The notes under the pieces: model-generated
Seen by the model: the letters and a program-made list of their open reading frames with translations, nothing else
Database searches by the model: none
What the model was told of the DNA's origin: nothing
Shown here: piece after piece, positions 24,064 to 36,601 of the stretch
Layout: each line of letters opens with the position of its first letter
Position numbering within the stretch: the first letter of the stretch is position 1
Translations under genes and position numbers: made by a program
Source of the DNA: Ahaetulla prasina
Lineage: Eukaryota > Chordata > Lepidosauria > Squamata > Colubridae
Direction: 5' to 3'
NCBI RefSeq assembly: GCF_028640845.1
Contig: NC_080540.1
Location: forward strand, 94,004,061 to 94,068,060
DNA length: 64,000 nt

Positions 24064-24618
24064 TCCTAGACTTCAAGATCACCACAGATGGGGAATGCAG
24101 CCAAGAAATTAAAAGATGCTTGCTCCAGGGGAGGTAAGCTATGGCAAATCCAGACAGCATACTAAAAAGCAGAGATATCACCCTGCCAACAAAAGTGCAT
24201 ATAGTCAAGGCTATGGTTTTCCCAGTTGCAATGTATGGTTGTGATAGTTGGACCATAAGGAAGGCTGGAGAAGACTCCTGCGAGTCCCTTGGATTGCAGG
24301 GCGATCAAACTGGTCAGTCCTAGAGGAGATCAACCCTGACTGCTCTTTAGAAGGCCAGATCCTGAAGATGAAACTCAAATACTTTGGCCATCTAATGAGA
24401 AGGAAGGACTCACTGGAGAAGAGTCTAATGCTGGGAACAATTGAGGGCAAAAGAAGAACAGGACAACAGAGAACGAAATGGCTGGATGGAGTCATTGAAG
24501 CAGTAGGCGTGATCTTAAATGGTTTTCCAGGGGATGGTAGAAGACAGGAAGGCTTGGAGGAAAGTTGCCCATGGGGTTGCAATGGGTCGGACACAACTTC
24601 GCAACTAACAACAACGAC
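24064..24618 (+). pseudogene. RTE-BovB LINE 3' fragment
   Basis: Encodes the C-terminal end of the BovB protein. The first frame (from 24141) has LKSRDITLPTKVHIVKAMVF and MYGCDSWTIRKA. After a deletion near 24262 that shifts the frame, the second frame continues with RRLLRVPWIA, LEEINPDCSLEG, LKYFGHLMRR and WLDGVIEA. The 3' end is GGGTCGGACACAACTTCGC and ACTAACAACAAC. Flanking ATCCTGATTT occurs at 24054-24063 and 24619-24628, a 10-bp target duplication, so the copy was inserted already 5'-truncated. BovB is known for horizontal spread among squamates and ruminants. Confidence 0.9.
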
Positions 24619-24628
24619 ATCCTGATTT

Positions 24629-26776
24629 GCACAGAGATGGACTTCATACATACCATTACCACTCTTTAACAATACCACACCAATATGTGAACCTTCCTTT
24701 TTAGTGAGCCAATAGCAACTCTATATCTATACCAACCTATGCCAATCAGGTATGATTGGCTTCTACAGCCATTATCCCTCAGACAGAATGATTCTGCATG
24801 TAAACATGCAACACCTAATGTATTTCTGTTGTTCACCTCTTATTATTTTTGAAGTTCTACTGGCAAATTGTCATAGTATTATGCCTCAAATCAAGCCATC
24901 ATGCTCCAATATCAGTAGTGGTGTTTCTTAGTTGTTCTCTCATACTCTTTCACCCTTTTCTTATACTTCTGAAATAGGAAGGAAGCCTAAAAATATTTGA
25001 GATTTCCATATCAATTTTTCCCAGCCCAGAAACAGCCTTTCTTTCAGTGCTCTAAATCAAGTACACATAGAAATCCAATCAAGAAATGGAAAAGCTCCAG
25101 TGGCTTCTATTTGCTGCCTTATATCTTATCAGAAAGTACTTCCACTTCCAGAATCCTTAATACTTCCTAAGGTCATTGACTTACACGTTAGCTTTAGCAC
25201 TGAAGTTATTTTGTTTCTTCTTTTGAAAAGAAGTGATATGCAAATAAATAAATAATCTAATGAAAACTGCAGTCAGTTTTCGCTTGCTGCATAATTATAT
25301 TTTAATCTGATTCTATGTTTTGGTATAAAAATGTAAATTCTTTAAGGCTGATTTAGATCCAAACTTGATTTCAGCATTCAAGTTGTCACTCCAGCTTCTT
25401 TAAAGTATCCCTTAGGAAGGTGAAATCATGAATTCTCAGACAGATTTGGAAGGTCAAAAAGGATGGTTGGATTGCAGAATTTTCACTAGCCATCATGGCA
25501 AACTAGGATAAGATCAAAACAATGACATGCATACGTTGACATAATCACACAAAAATGTCACAATTTCAAACTTGGATCAGAATATCTCACTCAAATACTT
25601 AATTGACAGCATTTATAGGATTTACATAAACCTGCTTGTTGTCATTTGCCTGTCTTTTCAATAAATACCCATGAGATTTTTTATATGAAGTCTGCTTTAC
25701 CTATATAAACCACCTGAAGATCCATAGAAAGCCAGCCATTGTTTTCTCACTGTCAATGAATACACAAAGAAAACCATTGTTTTAATGTAAAAGCAATGTG
25801 AATTTAACAGAGAAAAATGTGATTCCTATACTAGTGAGAAAATTCCTCAAATATCATTTAACAGAACTGATTCCCAGCCAAATAGAAAGAGTGCCCTCTG
25901 CTGTTTTGTTCCGTTAGATTTTCCTCTTTAGAATATATCACTATGGAATCGTTCAGTGTCCTTTTACTTCATATAAGATGATTATGTATTAATTCACAAT
26001 TCATACATCTTTAAAAATAAAAACATGGTAACATTGGAATGTGAACATTGTCACAGTTAATATGGAAAACAGATTAGGTTTCTCCAGACTTGGTGCCCAA
26101 TGAATTTAAATTAAAAATATTAAATGTAGGAAATTGAAATGAGAGTGTAACCAACTCTAAACTTGCAGGTTTTCTAAGATAAGCTCTAAAAAACCTTTAA
26201 CTGAACTGGTATTTATTCATGGAATTAAGTTAATTAACATTCTTGCAATCAACCCTGACCAATTTAAATAAAATGAAAGGGCAATGACGTCTTCAGGCAA
26301 GGGATTTTCATAACTAAACAATAACTTGCCCAGACATAATTTAGGTTGCCATATTCAACTTCATTTGTTAAAAAGATAGCAGTCTGGCATGGATTACTTA
26401 GAAGAGGTTCTTCCTTCCCACGTTCCTTTGTTTCTTTGAGGTTTCAAAGTGCTTCTCAAATTCAGATAACGTACCAAAGATAATAGCTGCCTGTATAGTA
26501 AATTCTAAAGACAATTGAAATAATCTGACCAGTAGGTCAAAAAAGCTTAAAAATTTGTGGTCACCCTATTAAAATCTTTCAGCAGACCAACTAAAATGTC
26601 TCCTACAACAGAAAAAGTGGGGGGGGGGAAAGAGAGAAAGAAAACATACTATTTAAGACTAAACAGATCTGAACTGCAAAAATACGGATTATTAGTAGGT
26701 GATACTACCAAGGTGATATAGAAAATACTAATTCTTTTCTGCCATCTATTGGTCATCAGGATTCCTGCAGTTCAGA
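24629..26776. other. Unassigned AT-rich DNA, 2.1 kb
   Basis: No element or exon recognised. G-run at 26621-26629 and AAAG-rich stretch just after it. Confidence 0.4.
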
Positions 26777-26784
26777 CCCTAACA

Positions 26785-27624
26785 CAGTGATGGATAACCT
26801 TTTTGCCATCGCGTGCCAGGAGAGGGTGGGTGGGTGGGATTGTGCATGTGCATGCTCACATCCATAAGTCTATGTACCCCACCCCCGCACATGTGCATGT
26901 GACTTTTTTAAAATTTCATTTTGTCACAACAGTATACACAAACATTGTCATAAGTAAAAAAAACATATCATGAAGAAAATATATATATATATAAGTAAAA
27001 AAATATGCATTAGCTATATTAATTTGATATAATAAAGGGAACAATAGGACAGGAACGGTAGGCACTTTTGTGCTCTTATGCACCCCCCTTATAGTCCTCT
27101 TAGGAATGGGGTGAGGTCAATAGTAGAAAGTTTTTGGTTTGCCCGCTTCCCTCATTCCTGACACGCAATGGCCCAGTAGGCCCATTTTTCTCTCTCACGT
27201 GGCTTTCTAGATGTCTGTGGGAGAACAGCTCCCCCCCCCCGGAGGTCCTCCAGAGACTGAAAATGACCTATTTGCCAATTCCAGAGGGACAGCAAAAAAT
27301 GGGCCTTCCGGTCCCACCAGAAGTTGGCAAATGGGCCATTTTCGGCTTCTGGAGGACCTCCGGGGGGATGGGAAAGGCCATTTTCGCCCCCCCGTCTCCT
27401 AGAGAGGGTCTGGACTGGGTGAGAGAGAGAAACGGCCCTTCCCCACCCTTACCTGAGGCCCTCTGGAGGCAAGAAACAGCCTTTTTCCCTATTTCTGGTG
27501 GGACCAGAAGGCCTGAAAATCAGCTGGCCGGTACATGCATGCGCACTGGACCTGAGCTTGCATGCCCACTAATATGGCTATGCATGCCATGTGTGGCATG
27601 TGTGTCATAGGTTTGCCATCACAG
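26785..27624. mobile_element. hAT element, 840 bp, with nested LINE fragment
   Basis: Left end CAGTGATGGATAACC, right end GGTTTGCCATCACAG. Flanks CCCTAACA (26777-26784) and CCCTAATA (27625-27632) agree at seven of eight positions, a hAT-type duplication. The interior is GC-richer than the surroundings and includes a LINE B tail (about 26935-27125). The 158-codon frame at 27134-27610 is proline-rich filler with no transposase motif, so the element is non-autonomous. Confidence 0.7.
26935..27125 (-). mobile_element. LINE B 3' end inside hAT element
   Basis: AGGGAACAATAGGACAGGAACGG and TCCTCTTAGGAATGGGGTG match the minus-strand LINE B 3' end at 1540-1620 and 2635-2720. The A/T-rich stretch before it replaces the (TTTA)n tail. 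The hAT ends lie on both sides, so this LINE fragment inserted into the DNA element. Confidence 0.65.
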
Positions 27625-27632
27625 CCCTAATA

Positions 27633-29160
27633 CATACATATCAAGGTGCACCATGTTGACATTGACACTGATTTATTATTTTACTATACCTATAATAAGC
27701 CACAGAAGGAACATTTTATTACATAGAATGGTGAGTTACACTTTGATTTGATAAATCTATTCTTGTTCCTTGACATGATCTTTTTGGTTAAGCTTCCAAC
27801 TAGTTCTCAGCTACCATTGATTAAATTGCAGATTAATAAACTTGTCTGGTTTGCATGATCAGTTTTGTTGGACAAGGAGAAGAAGAATCAGTCTGACCCA
27901 TTTGTCTCCTGTCCTGAAATTTCCAAGGCCTTCATCATAGAAGATTCTCTTGAATCTCATTGATTCAAGAATTTCATCCATTCTCTTAGTAGGATACACT
28001 GGGCAATGAGAAGAAAAAGTATGCATACATAGCATTAACATATAATGCAACAGTATAATTGTTATTTACAAAATCTACAGATAGTCAAAAGCACAAAAGT
28101 CAGTAAGATACTTGAACACTTCCTAAGTATCCTTCCTAAGGATCTAGGACAGCTAAAGATATTGTTCTAATATGTACATTATTACAAGTTTACAACAACA
28201 ATAAGTAAATAAAAATAGGAAAAGGGAAGTAGAAAAATATTAAATGCCATTTTGATTCATTTCCTTGCCTGAAATAATACAGATATTCAATTTTCTTTCC
28301 TGAAGGAAGAGATGCAGTGTTGACTATCTGAATTGTTGCAGTCAACAATGATTGTGGGATGCATTTGCAGCAGTCCTAGATGAAAATGGCAAAGAATGGG
28401 AACAGCAAAGAATAGCATATTTCACCTGGTGGGAAAGGATGAGTTATCAACACAAAGAAATGAGCTTGTATAGTAAAAGTGATTGTGGAAACAATTCCAC
28501 ATAAGAAAGATAGTCAGAAGAACAAACCCAATAGATGAGAGTAACAATCAGAAGCAAGATACTAAGATATTATTCTCTGCTGCTAGAATTTAAGCTTTGA
28601 GGCCCTGCAGAGGGTTTAGAGGTAGAAAAAGAGACACTGCAAACCAATCAATGAGACCCTTAAAGCACAACAGGTTATAACTGTGCTCTATAAAGAGACA
28701 ACAAGAAGAGTCACAATTCACTACTATGGTGAATCAATTCCTACTACTTCAAGAACTACTGAGTCAGTAGCAGAGGATTTCTTGAATGACTTTATGGAGG
28801 CACTTCATATGTGTGTTCAAATGACAAAGGTCAAAGAGACAGTCTTCCAGTTGGTATCTGATGAAAATGGCAAATGCAGCTGATGTATCTAGATGTGTGC
28901 GTTGACGAAAATATGATTTAATGAAAGCTTAGAAATAACATTGGCTCATAAAGTTCATGACATTCATTGTTTACAATGAGAAAAATGCTCAGAGCATTGA
29001 CAACTAAAAAAAATTAGCTTGAGCACAGAAAGAAAAATATAATTAAGTAAATATAAAGGAAACCTGTTATAATGATTCCTATGACTAAAATAGAATGTTT
29101 TCAAAAGGAGCAGAAGCAGTAGAAAAATGACATTCCAAATGAGTGAACTTAATAATAAAA
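27633..29160. other. Unassigned AT-rich DNA
   Basis: No element recognised. Open frames (27859-28050 minus, 28683-28883 plus) show no domain. Confidence 0.4.
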
Positions 29161-29162
29161 GG

Positions 29163-29513
29163 TAAAGGTAAAGGTTCCCCTCACATATATGTGCTAGCTG
29201 TTCCCGACTCTAGGGGGCAGTGCTCATCTCCATTTCAAAGCTGAAGAGCAAGTACTGTCTGAAGACATTTCCATGGTCATGTGGCCAACATGACTAAATG
29301 CCGAAGGCACACGGAACACTGTTACCTTTCTACCAAAGGCGGTCCCTATTTTTCTACTTGCATTTTTACATGCTTTCAAACTGCTAGGTTGGCAGAAGCT
29401 GGGAGAAGTAACGGGAGCTCACGCCGTTACACGGCACTAGGGATTTGAACCGCTGAACTGCCGACCTGTCGATCGACAAGCTCAGCATCTTAGCCACTGA
29501 GCTACAGCATCCC
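29163..29513 (-). mobile_element. tRNA-derived SINE, AAAGGTAAAGGT-tail type
   Basis: Minus strand: tRNA-like head with box A (GTAGCTCAGTGGCTAAGA) and box B (GGCAGTTCAAATCC) at the right end, a ~270-bp body containing TAACGGCGTGAGCTCCCGTT and CATGTTGGCCACATGACCAT, and a tail of repeated CCTTTA at 29163-29180. It is unrelated in body and tail to the other SINEs here. Confidence 0.8.
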
Positions 29514-29637
29514 TCGAACTTAATAATACACCTGGGTTAAAGTAAGTTGAAGACAACTAAAAGAAATAATGTGACTGGTCTCTCCTTTAATGTAACCAGC
29601 TAATGAGAAGAATGATGTTTTAATGGATGCTTTTGAA

Positions 29638-29742
29638 CAGGGGTCTCCAACCTTGACAACTTTAAGACTTGTGGACTTCAACTCCAGAATTCTGGGAGTT
29701 GAAGTCCACAAGTCTTAAAGTTGTCAAGGTTGGATACTCCTG
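29638..29742. mobile_element. 105-bp near-palindromic hAT MITE
   Basis: The element is almost entirely two inverted arms (CTCCAACCTTGACAACTTTAA...TTAAAGTTGTCAAGG) around AGAATTCT. Flanks at 29630-29637 and 29743-29750 are both CTTTTGAA, an exact 8-bp duplication. A diverged relative is at 62498-62596. Confidence 0.85.
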
Positions 29743-30013
29743 CTTTTGAAGGTTAGATGCCTTTGGGACTTCTAAATTTAACTCTTTTTGCAATGACTCA
29801 GCAGGGTTTTCTCTCTTTTTTTCCTTTTTGCCTGTTCCTCTGCCCTCCTCTTCCCTCCCCTCACCTCCCCTCTCAATTTCTCCATGTTCTTCTTCCCCTT
29901 CTTCTTCCCTTTCCCTCTCTGCCCACCCAATCCATCTGCCCATCTCTTGCCACTTATTCTATCTTCATTCTATTTTTAGTTCTTTTTTACTATTTATTGA
30001 CGAAAGAGGAAGA

Positions 30014-30074
30014 CCTTTCTCTCTCTCTGTGTGTGTGTGTGTGTGTGTGTGTGTTTGTGTTTGTGTGTGTGTGT
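30014..30074. repeat. (CT)n(GT)n microsatellite
   Basis: CTCTCTCTCT followed by about 25 GT units with three TTTGT interruptions. Open frames across it are artefacts. Confidence 0.95.
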
Positions 30075-31225
30075 CTTCCCACGTGGGTGTGCATGCATCT
30101 GCATATGTGTTTCTGTGTGGGGAAGTGGCTTGTATATGTGACAGACAATGGTTACTCTATGACAATGGAAGTCACATAAAATTTCCATCTAAAAGGGTAA
30201 GTAGATTGAGAGTGGAGCCTATTATTACCAATGTTCCTTAAACTAAAATGTATGCCGTCTGTAGAAATGTCATTATACCAATGATGCAAACCATGTCATT
30301 TGCATCATTCTGTACCATTTATCCCATTATGTAAACTAAGGTAAATGCAACAAAATTTCATATACTGCATAGAAACATCTGCCAAATTGAAGTTTCACTT
30401 GTAATTCTATGTGCAAAGTTGGAATTAGTTTTCATTAAATTCACAGAGACTTTCATTCCAGCTTATTTTAACTCTAGCTAAATAAATAATGCTATTATGT
30501 CAATGGGCAAAGCATTTCACAATTTTGTATGGGCTTAATTCACATCTCACATAATACCATGTGACTTCCTCAAGGCTTTATAGTGAGTGTATAATTGGGA
30601 TGGTGTTTGAATCCAAGCTTTTCAAATATCTATCATAGCTTCATATTTCTCACTAAGGGATTTGTTTTCCCAATAATGCTAGAATAGATTGGCATTTTCA
30701 AATCAGGAATTTCTTCACATTCGAAGTGATTGAAGATACTTGAGGTTTTCTATCCCTGTGAAAAATTAAACTTTAATTTGAAGACAATGAAATTGTGTGA
30801 AGAGTGCAACCTATGAACAGCAATTGTTCTGCAGCTTAAACAGTAAAATATTAAAGCTTAATTTGTCTGACTAGCCCATTGCAGAAGTACTTAATTACCA
30901 ATACTTTTAATTTATCTTAAGTGCTAACTTCTTGGAAGCCAAGAAGATCAGCCCAGTTATTTAATGGCTGCAACAGCATTGCCATTAACAGTGATTGAGA
31001 AAAAGGAATGTTTCAAGGATGTGTTATACTTCCATTAATGTAGTGACCATGTGTTGTTTAAAGGAAGAGATATTTTAATTGTTGGCCTGATAACTGTACT
31101 GGCTGGCCTTCTCACTACTGGAGAATGATTACTTAGGAGAAGAGTTACACTACTCTATTCCAGTGATAAGATAAAGATAATAGTCTAACTGAATGATTTG
31201 TATATGGGGTGGGGAGAGCTAATGG
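30075..31225. other. Unassigned AT-rich DNA
   Basis: No element or exon recognised. Confidence 0.4.
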
Positions 31226-31660
31226 TTTATTTATTTATTTAATCAAATTTTTATACCGCCCTATCTCCCGAAGGACTCAGGGCAGTTTACAGCCCGATAA
31301 AAATACAAATATAATACAAGGTAAAAACACTAAATTAAAAAACTTATTTAAATAGGCCAAAATTTTAAATTACAATTAAAATGATACAAACCCCATTAAA
31401 ATTAAATTTGAAATTAAAATTCTAGTCCAGTCCTGCACAAATAAATAGATGTGTTTTAAGCTCGCGGCGGAAGGTTCGAAGGTCAGGAAGTTGGCGGAGT
31501 CCTGGGGGAAGTTCATTCCAGAGGGTGGGAGCCCCCACAGAGAAGGCCCTTCCCCTGGGTGTCGCCAGTCGGCACTGCCTGGCGGACGGCACCCTAAGGA
31601 GTCCCTCCCTGTGAGAGCGCATGGGTTGGTGGGAGGCAATCGGTGGCAGTAGACTTTATC
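31226..31660 (-). pseudogene. LINE 3' end (CR1/L2-type) with GCCCTGAG tail
   Basis: The minus-strand frame 31422-31622 ends in a block with APTLWNELPPGLRQ and FRRELKTHLF, the extreme C-terminus seen in many CR1/L2-type LINEs. The 3'UTR follows and ends with CTGCCCTGAGTCCTTCGGGAG, GGGCGGTATAAA and an (AAAT)n tail at 31226-31240. This 3' end matches that of the SINE at 12046-12325. The piece is 5'-truncated at about 31660. Confidence 0.65.
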
Positions 31661-32690
31661 CCAAAGTCGTCATCTTTTCCAATATATTGAAGAATATCTA
31701 TGATATGTATCTGCTATACATGGAGATATAGAGAGGTGAAAATGTGTTCATCTCTGGCAGTATTGTAAATAGTTAAGTGGTCTCCCACATATGTAAGTGA
31801 TTCTTACATGTTTTAAGGAGCACAACTACAGTATACATGGCATATAGTTAATTTTGATTAAGCTTATATATTTGATCTGGACACAGACCCAAACACATGT
31901 TTTTGAATACAGATGTTCCAAGATTGGAGAAACAGAACACCATCAACAGAACACATCAATGGTAGCAGCTAAAGCAAGATGAAGCTCTGGAAAGGTGCAA
32001 GGAGGGAGAAGCAGATGAACCAGTTGGGTTCATTAAGGAAGAGATGCAGATGAAGACAGGACCAACAATCTTGCTGTACTCAACCTGTAAGACTCCTCTA
32101 TAACATCCAATAACTACAATAACCAAGAAGCTCCAGTGTTCAGATTTGCTGATCCATGATCTAAGTGTTGGCTGAATTCTAAGCCATAATGTATTTGTTC
32201 TATGTCCAGATGAAAATACATTTTCCATATCATACAAAGGTCTGGACTATATTGAATAGTAATAAAATTGTGTAATGGCTTTCTTAAAATTTTATGAGCA
32301 CTTTTTAAAAATTTAGAAAGTTATTAGTTTTTATAAGTGGCAATTCTATCTAATTTGATTCAATAAAATAAAATAAACTATTTACAGTCCATATAATTTA
32401 AAGAAAAAGTGTGGGGGAAGGGCTCTTAGAATAGTTTACTGACCATAGTTGAAATTCAATTCAATTTTAGCAGAAACAAGAGGATACCAGATCTGGACTG
32501 CAAAAGTCTGGATAAACACTAAGCTTTAAATCTTTGGTGTCATCTACTATTATGTGGTCCAGATCTGGTAGCCCTCATGTTGAATCAAGAGAAAGTTTGG
32601 ATGACCTTTCTATCCTTCCATATATCATAACAATCTGTTCTGAAAAACTGTCTTTAGGGGTGTGTGTGGCAGCAGTGTAGATGATGAGAA
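31661..32690. other. Unassigned AT-rich DNA
   Basis: No recognised element. The stretch 31920-32230 is less AT-rich but shows no domain on either strand. Confidence 0.4.
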
Positions 32691-34200
32691 TTGGACTTTT
32701 ATAATTGAAGTAGAGACCCCTCAAACAAAAAAAGGGGGGGAAAAACGGAGCCCCTAATTAAAGCCGGAAATCTGGACAATTTGGAAACCTATAAAGCTGA
32801 CTATAGACTACAAAAAGGAAAAAAGGGAAAAATGGAGGATTTAAAACTGCAATGCAGTGGAATATCTATGATTTTCTTTTTCCTCCATAGCCTGTAATTA
32901 AATAAATTTGAACATGGATTTTAAACGGGACTAATTGGGAAAAATAAAAAGTTAAACAAAATAAGGTGCGGCTCTAAACAAAGGAAACAAAATGGATACT
33001 TTTGCAAATCATGAATTCGAACTGTGGATTTAAAAGTGACATCTAAAGGTGGAGCAGAAAACTACAGGGATTAATGGCCATTGTTGGAAAATTTTTCTAT
33101 AACAGTGATAAGACTGGTGAGAACTGAAAGGGAGGACTTTGTCAACAGACTGTTCGATGGTGATAAGAACAAGAATTGTAATTCTAAAAAGAATACAGAG
33201 AATAATTGAAATGATGACAAATATGCATATGATTTTTAAATAAGAATTAAAAGAAATGACTACAAGATTGGACTGAAAACAAGATAAAAAAGCAGGAGCT
33301 GCTTCAGAACCGACAGCAACTAAAGAATCTATGATGCAATAACATAAAGTTAAAGGATTATATAGGGATTAACAGAGAGGAATAAAAATGGGGGAAGAGG
33401 AAAAAAGGAGACGGGATAGAAATATAGGTAAAGAAAAGAAAGCAAGGAATTTTAAGATTAAAATTGAAATATTAATGAGATGGGAATACATATATACTTG
33501 ATTTTTTTGAAATAATGGAAATGTTTGCTTGTTTCTTTACCTTCTTTACAAGATTAAGAATAGGAATTTTAAAATGTTTATCGAAATTTAAAGTGATGAT
33601 TGATGCTGATGTTATGGAGAGTGAAAAGAAAGAAACTACTAGAAAACAAGGAACTTTAAGATTAAGATCAAAACATTAATGAGGCAGAAATACTAGATTA
33701 TTTTGAAATAATGGAAATGATTGCTTGTTTTTCTTTAAATTTCTTTATAAGATTAAGAATAATAACTTTAAAATGTCTATTGAAAGGTAATGAGATGATT
33801 GACGTTGATGTTATAGAGATTGAAAAGAAGAAATTTATTAAACGGGAATATTGGGGTGTAACATAAATGGGAAAAGACAAAGGGGGAGAAAAGGCGATAG
33901 ATTTGATTAAAGATTTAAATCGGGGATGGAGGGTTAGATTAGAATTTTTGAAGAGAAATGCAAAAAGGGAAATTAAAAAAGGGGAAGGAAAATATATTGA
34001 TAAAAACATATAAGAGATGTTGGGGGAAATTAAACTGGATGTGACTATGTACCTGGTTGATATTTTGTTCAAAAAAGATATACTGTGTGTTGTTGTCTAT
34101 TTGAAAAAAATAGACACCCCCCCCCAAAAAAAAGAAAGAAAATGCATACATTTTATCAGCAATAACTCTGTGCTGTCCATTGTTTGGTTAATGAATTAAA
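32691..34200. repeat. Purine-rich unclassified region with diverged internal tandem repeat
   Basis: Strongly A/G-rich on the plus strand. Two diverged direct copies of about 200 bp are visible, at about 33428-33632 and 33640-33830, sharing AATTTTAAGATTAA-like, TTGAAATAATGGAAATG and TTACAAGATTAAGAATA-like blocks in the same order. The composition resembles the 5' part of a LINE, but no protein domain could be read. The minus-strand frame 33698-34072 is the complement of the A-rich repeat and is not convincing as protein. Confidence 0.45.
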
Positions 34201-34723
34201 ATAAAAATAAAGTTTAATATTCACGTTTTCAAAGGAAGAAAACCAAAATAACCCCAAGCATTCCTGACAAACAAATACACAACATTTTTCAAACAAGGGA
34301 TTAAATTTGTCCTTTAGATGAGCTGTCTGCTTTTCATTCCAGCAACAGATGAGAACAAAACCTAGGCAGCATCAGGATAATAACTACTCTGATTTAATTG
34401 ACATATCATTTAAATAATTATATAGTTAAAAGGATTCCTCCCAGTAAATCTGATATTTTTTCTTCCATCACATTAAAACTTATGATTATTTTGGAATTGC
34501 TCTTGGGTCTCTAAGATTGTATCCTTTGTCTTTGATACTGCTTTGCATGTTCCAAATATGCCTAATATAAATATAAATTAAACCATCCTGCAATACCATT
34601 ACTAATACTTTGAACTTAATATTTGCATTCTGCTTCAATTTAAACTTATAAATTAAGTTAATTTTTCTGGTTTTTCATTTTCTATCTTATTCAATGTAGC
34701 CTGAAAGCTTGTTTTCTTGCAGT
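34201..34723. other. Unassigned AT-rich DNA
   Basis: Nothing recognised. Confidence 0.35.
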
Positions 34724-34892
34724 AATATATAGTGATTTTGACAGCTGAAGCAAAAGAATCACTTTTAATTAGTTTTAAAACTACAAGAATTCTTGTTTCT
34801 GTACAAGTCAGGCAGAAGTGGTGCTTATGCTTGTTCCAATTATTCCTATAGCTAAAAAGAGTGAAACTGGATCAAAAGCCATTACAAGAGTT

Positions 34893-35214
34893 CATTTAGT
34901 GATTGTTCGAAGTTATACCAGCACTGAAAAAAAGTGATTTATGACCGTTTTCACATTTGCGGCCACTGCAGCATCCCCATGGTCATGTGATTAAAATTCA
35001 GTCCCTTGGCAACCGATTCATATTTATGACAGTTGCTATGTCCCAAGGTCATGTGATCAGGTTTTGTGACTTCTGACAAGCAAAGTCAATGGGGATGCCA
35101 GATTCACTTTACAACTCTCATAAGGTCATAAAATGGGGCAAAACTCATTTAACAAATATATCACTTAGCAACAGAACTTTTGGGCTCAATTGTGATTGTA
35201 AGACGAGGACTATC
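34893..35214. mobile_element. MITE of the TAGTCCTCGACTTA family (copy in first duplicate)
   Basis: Family interior (TTCATTTAGTGATTGTTCG, GACAAGCAAAGTCAATGGGG, CACTTAGCAACAG) with the right end GTAAGACGAGGACTATCTGTA; the left terminal repeat is lost. It is repeated at 36280-36601 only because the host segment is duplicated. Confidence 0.6.
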
Positions 35215-36279
35215 TGTATTAACAAAGCAGCGAGGTACTAAACATCTCAGAGAAACACCCCCATAATTCACGGGACAATTAGAAATGGAGGTAGCAAAGC
35301 ATAATCAGACTTGCAAGATTCTGTTTTCTTACTTCTGCAGTTCGGCAAGCAATTTCCTCTGGATTAAAGAAGGTAAAGGAAAGGGAACAGCAGTTGCCAC
35401 AGCCATAATTTCATTTAATTCTTTGAAGTCATTTTCCCAAAGTAATAGAATGCTGTAAATATGCAAATAGCGCAGTAGAACAGTGGCAAATGGAGAGCTT
35501 CAAGTATTTTCAACAAATGCCTACAGAAAAAAATATATTTAGTCCGAATTATCATCAGAGCTGTTGTTAACATTAGAGGGCAGCAAATACACATGTTATA
35601 CTTCCGGAAGGCTTATTAGGGGGAAAAAAAATCTTTTCATTTATTGCAGGGAAATGAAAGTCACAAACTCCAATCAAAATGCTTTTCAATGCTACCTTTT
35701 TAATGCTGCAAATTGAAGATCGAAATGCATAAAATATTGGCCACTTAAAATTCATAAATGGTGATTCTATCAATGCAATTATAATCATGTTTGTGAAAAT
35801 AAAAACTAGTATGCATTGCCTCTCTTTCTCTCAAGAGTTTTCTCCAATTTAACAGAATACTTTGACTAGTCCTATTCATTTTTATATACCTTGTCTAATA
35901 CCACTAGCAGTAAATATCTATTACCTTATTTCTTATTGTCACTATAGGTGATTTCCCCACTATTACTTAAAAGATAAGAGGAGAAGAGAAGGGACCTGAG
36001 GACAGCTAATTAAATACTCCTGCAATGATTTTTTTTTAAAAAGGATTATCTCCAAAATGTCCAGTTGTCCATGTGAATAACTGCTGTGAGTGATTGGGCC
36101 CTTTGAGAAAAATATATAGTGATTTTGACAGCTGAAGCAAAAGAATCACTTTTAATTAGTTTTAAAACTACAAGAATTCTTGTTTCTGTACAAGTCAGGC
36201 AGAAGTGGTGCTTATGCTTGTTCCAATTATTCCTATAGCTAAAAAGAGTGAAACTGGATCAAAAGCCATTACAAGAGTT

Positions 36280-36601
36280 CATTTAGTGATTGTTCGAAGT
36301 TATACCAGCACTGAAAAAAAGTGATTTATGACCGTTTTCACATTTGCGGCCACTGCAGCATCCCCATGGTCATGTGATTAAAATTCAGTCCCTTGGCAAC
36401 CGATTCATATTTATGACAGTTGCTATGTCCCAAGGTCATGTGATCAGGTTTTGTGACTTCTGACAAGCAAAGTCAATGGGGATGCCAGATTCACTTTACA
36501 ACTCTCATAAGGTCATAAAATGGGGCAAAACTCATTTAACAAATATATCACTTAGCAACAGAACTTTTGGGCTCAATTGTGATTGTAAGACGAGGACTAT
36601 C
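36280..36601. mobile_element. MITE of the TAGTCCTCGACTTA family (copy in second duplicate)
   Basis: Same element as 34893-35214, carried along by the 1.39-kb tandem duplication. Confidence 0.6.

Noticed and set aside
27134..27610. 158-codon open frame
   Set aside because: Lies inside a hAT element, is low-complexity and has no transposase motif.
31376..31652. Plus-strand and second minus-strand open frames over the LINE end
   Set aside because: Shadow frames of the LINE C-terminus read at 31422-31622 on the minus strand.
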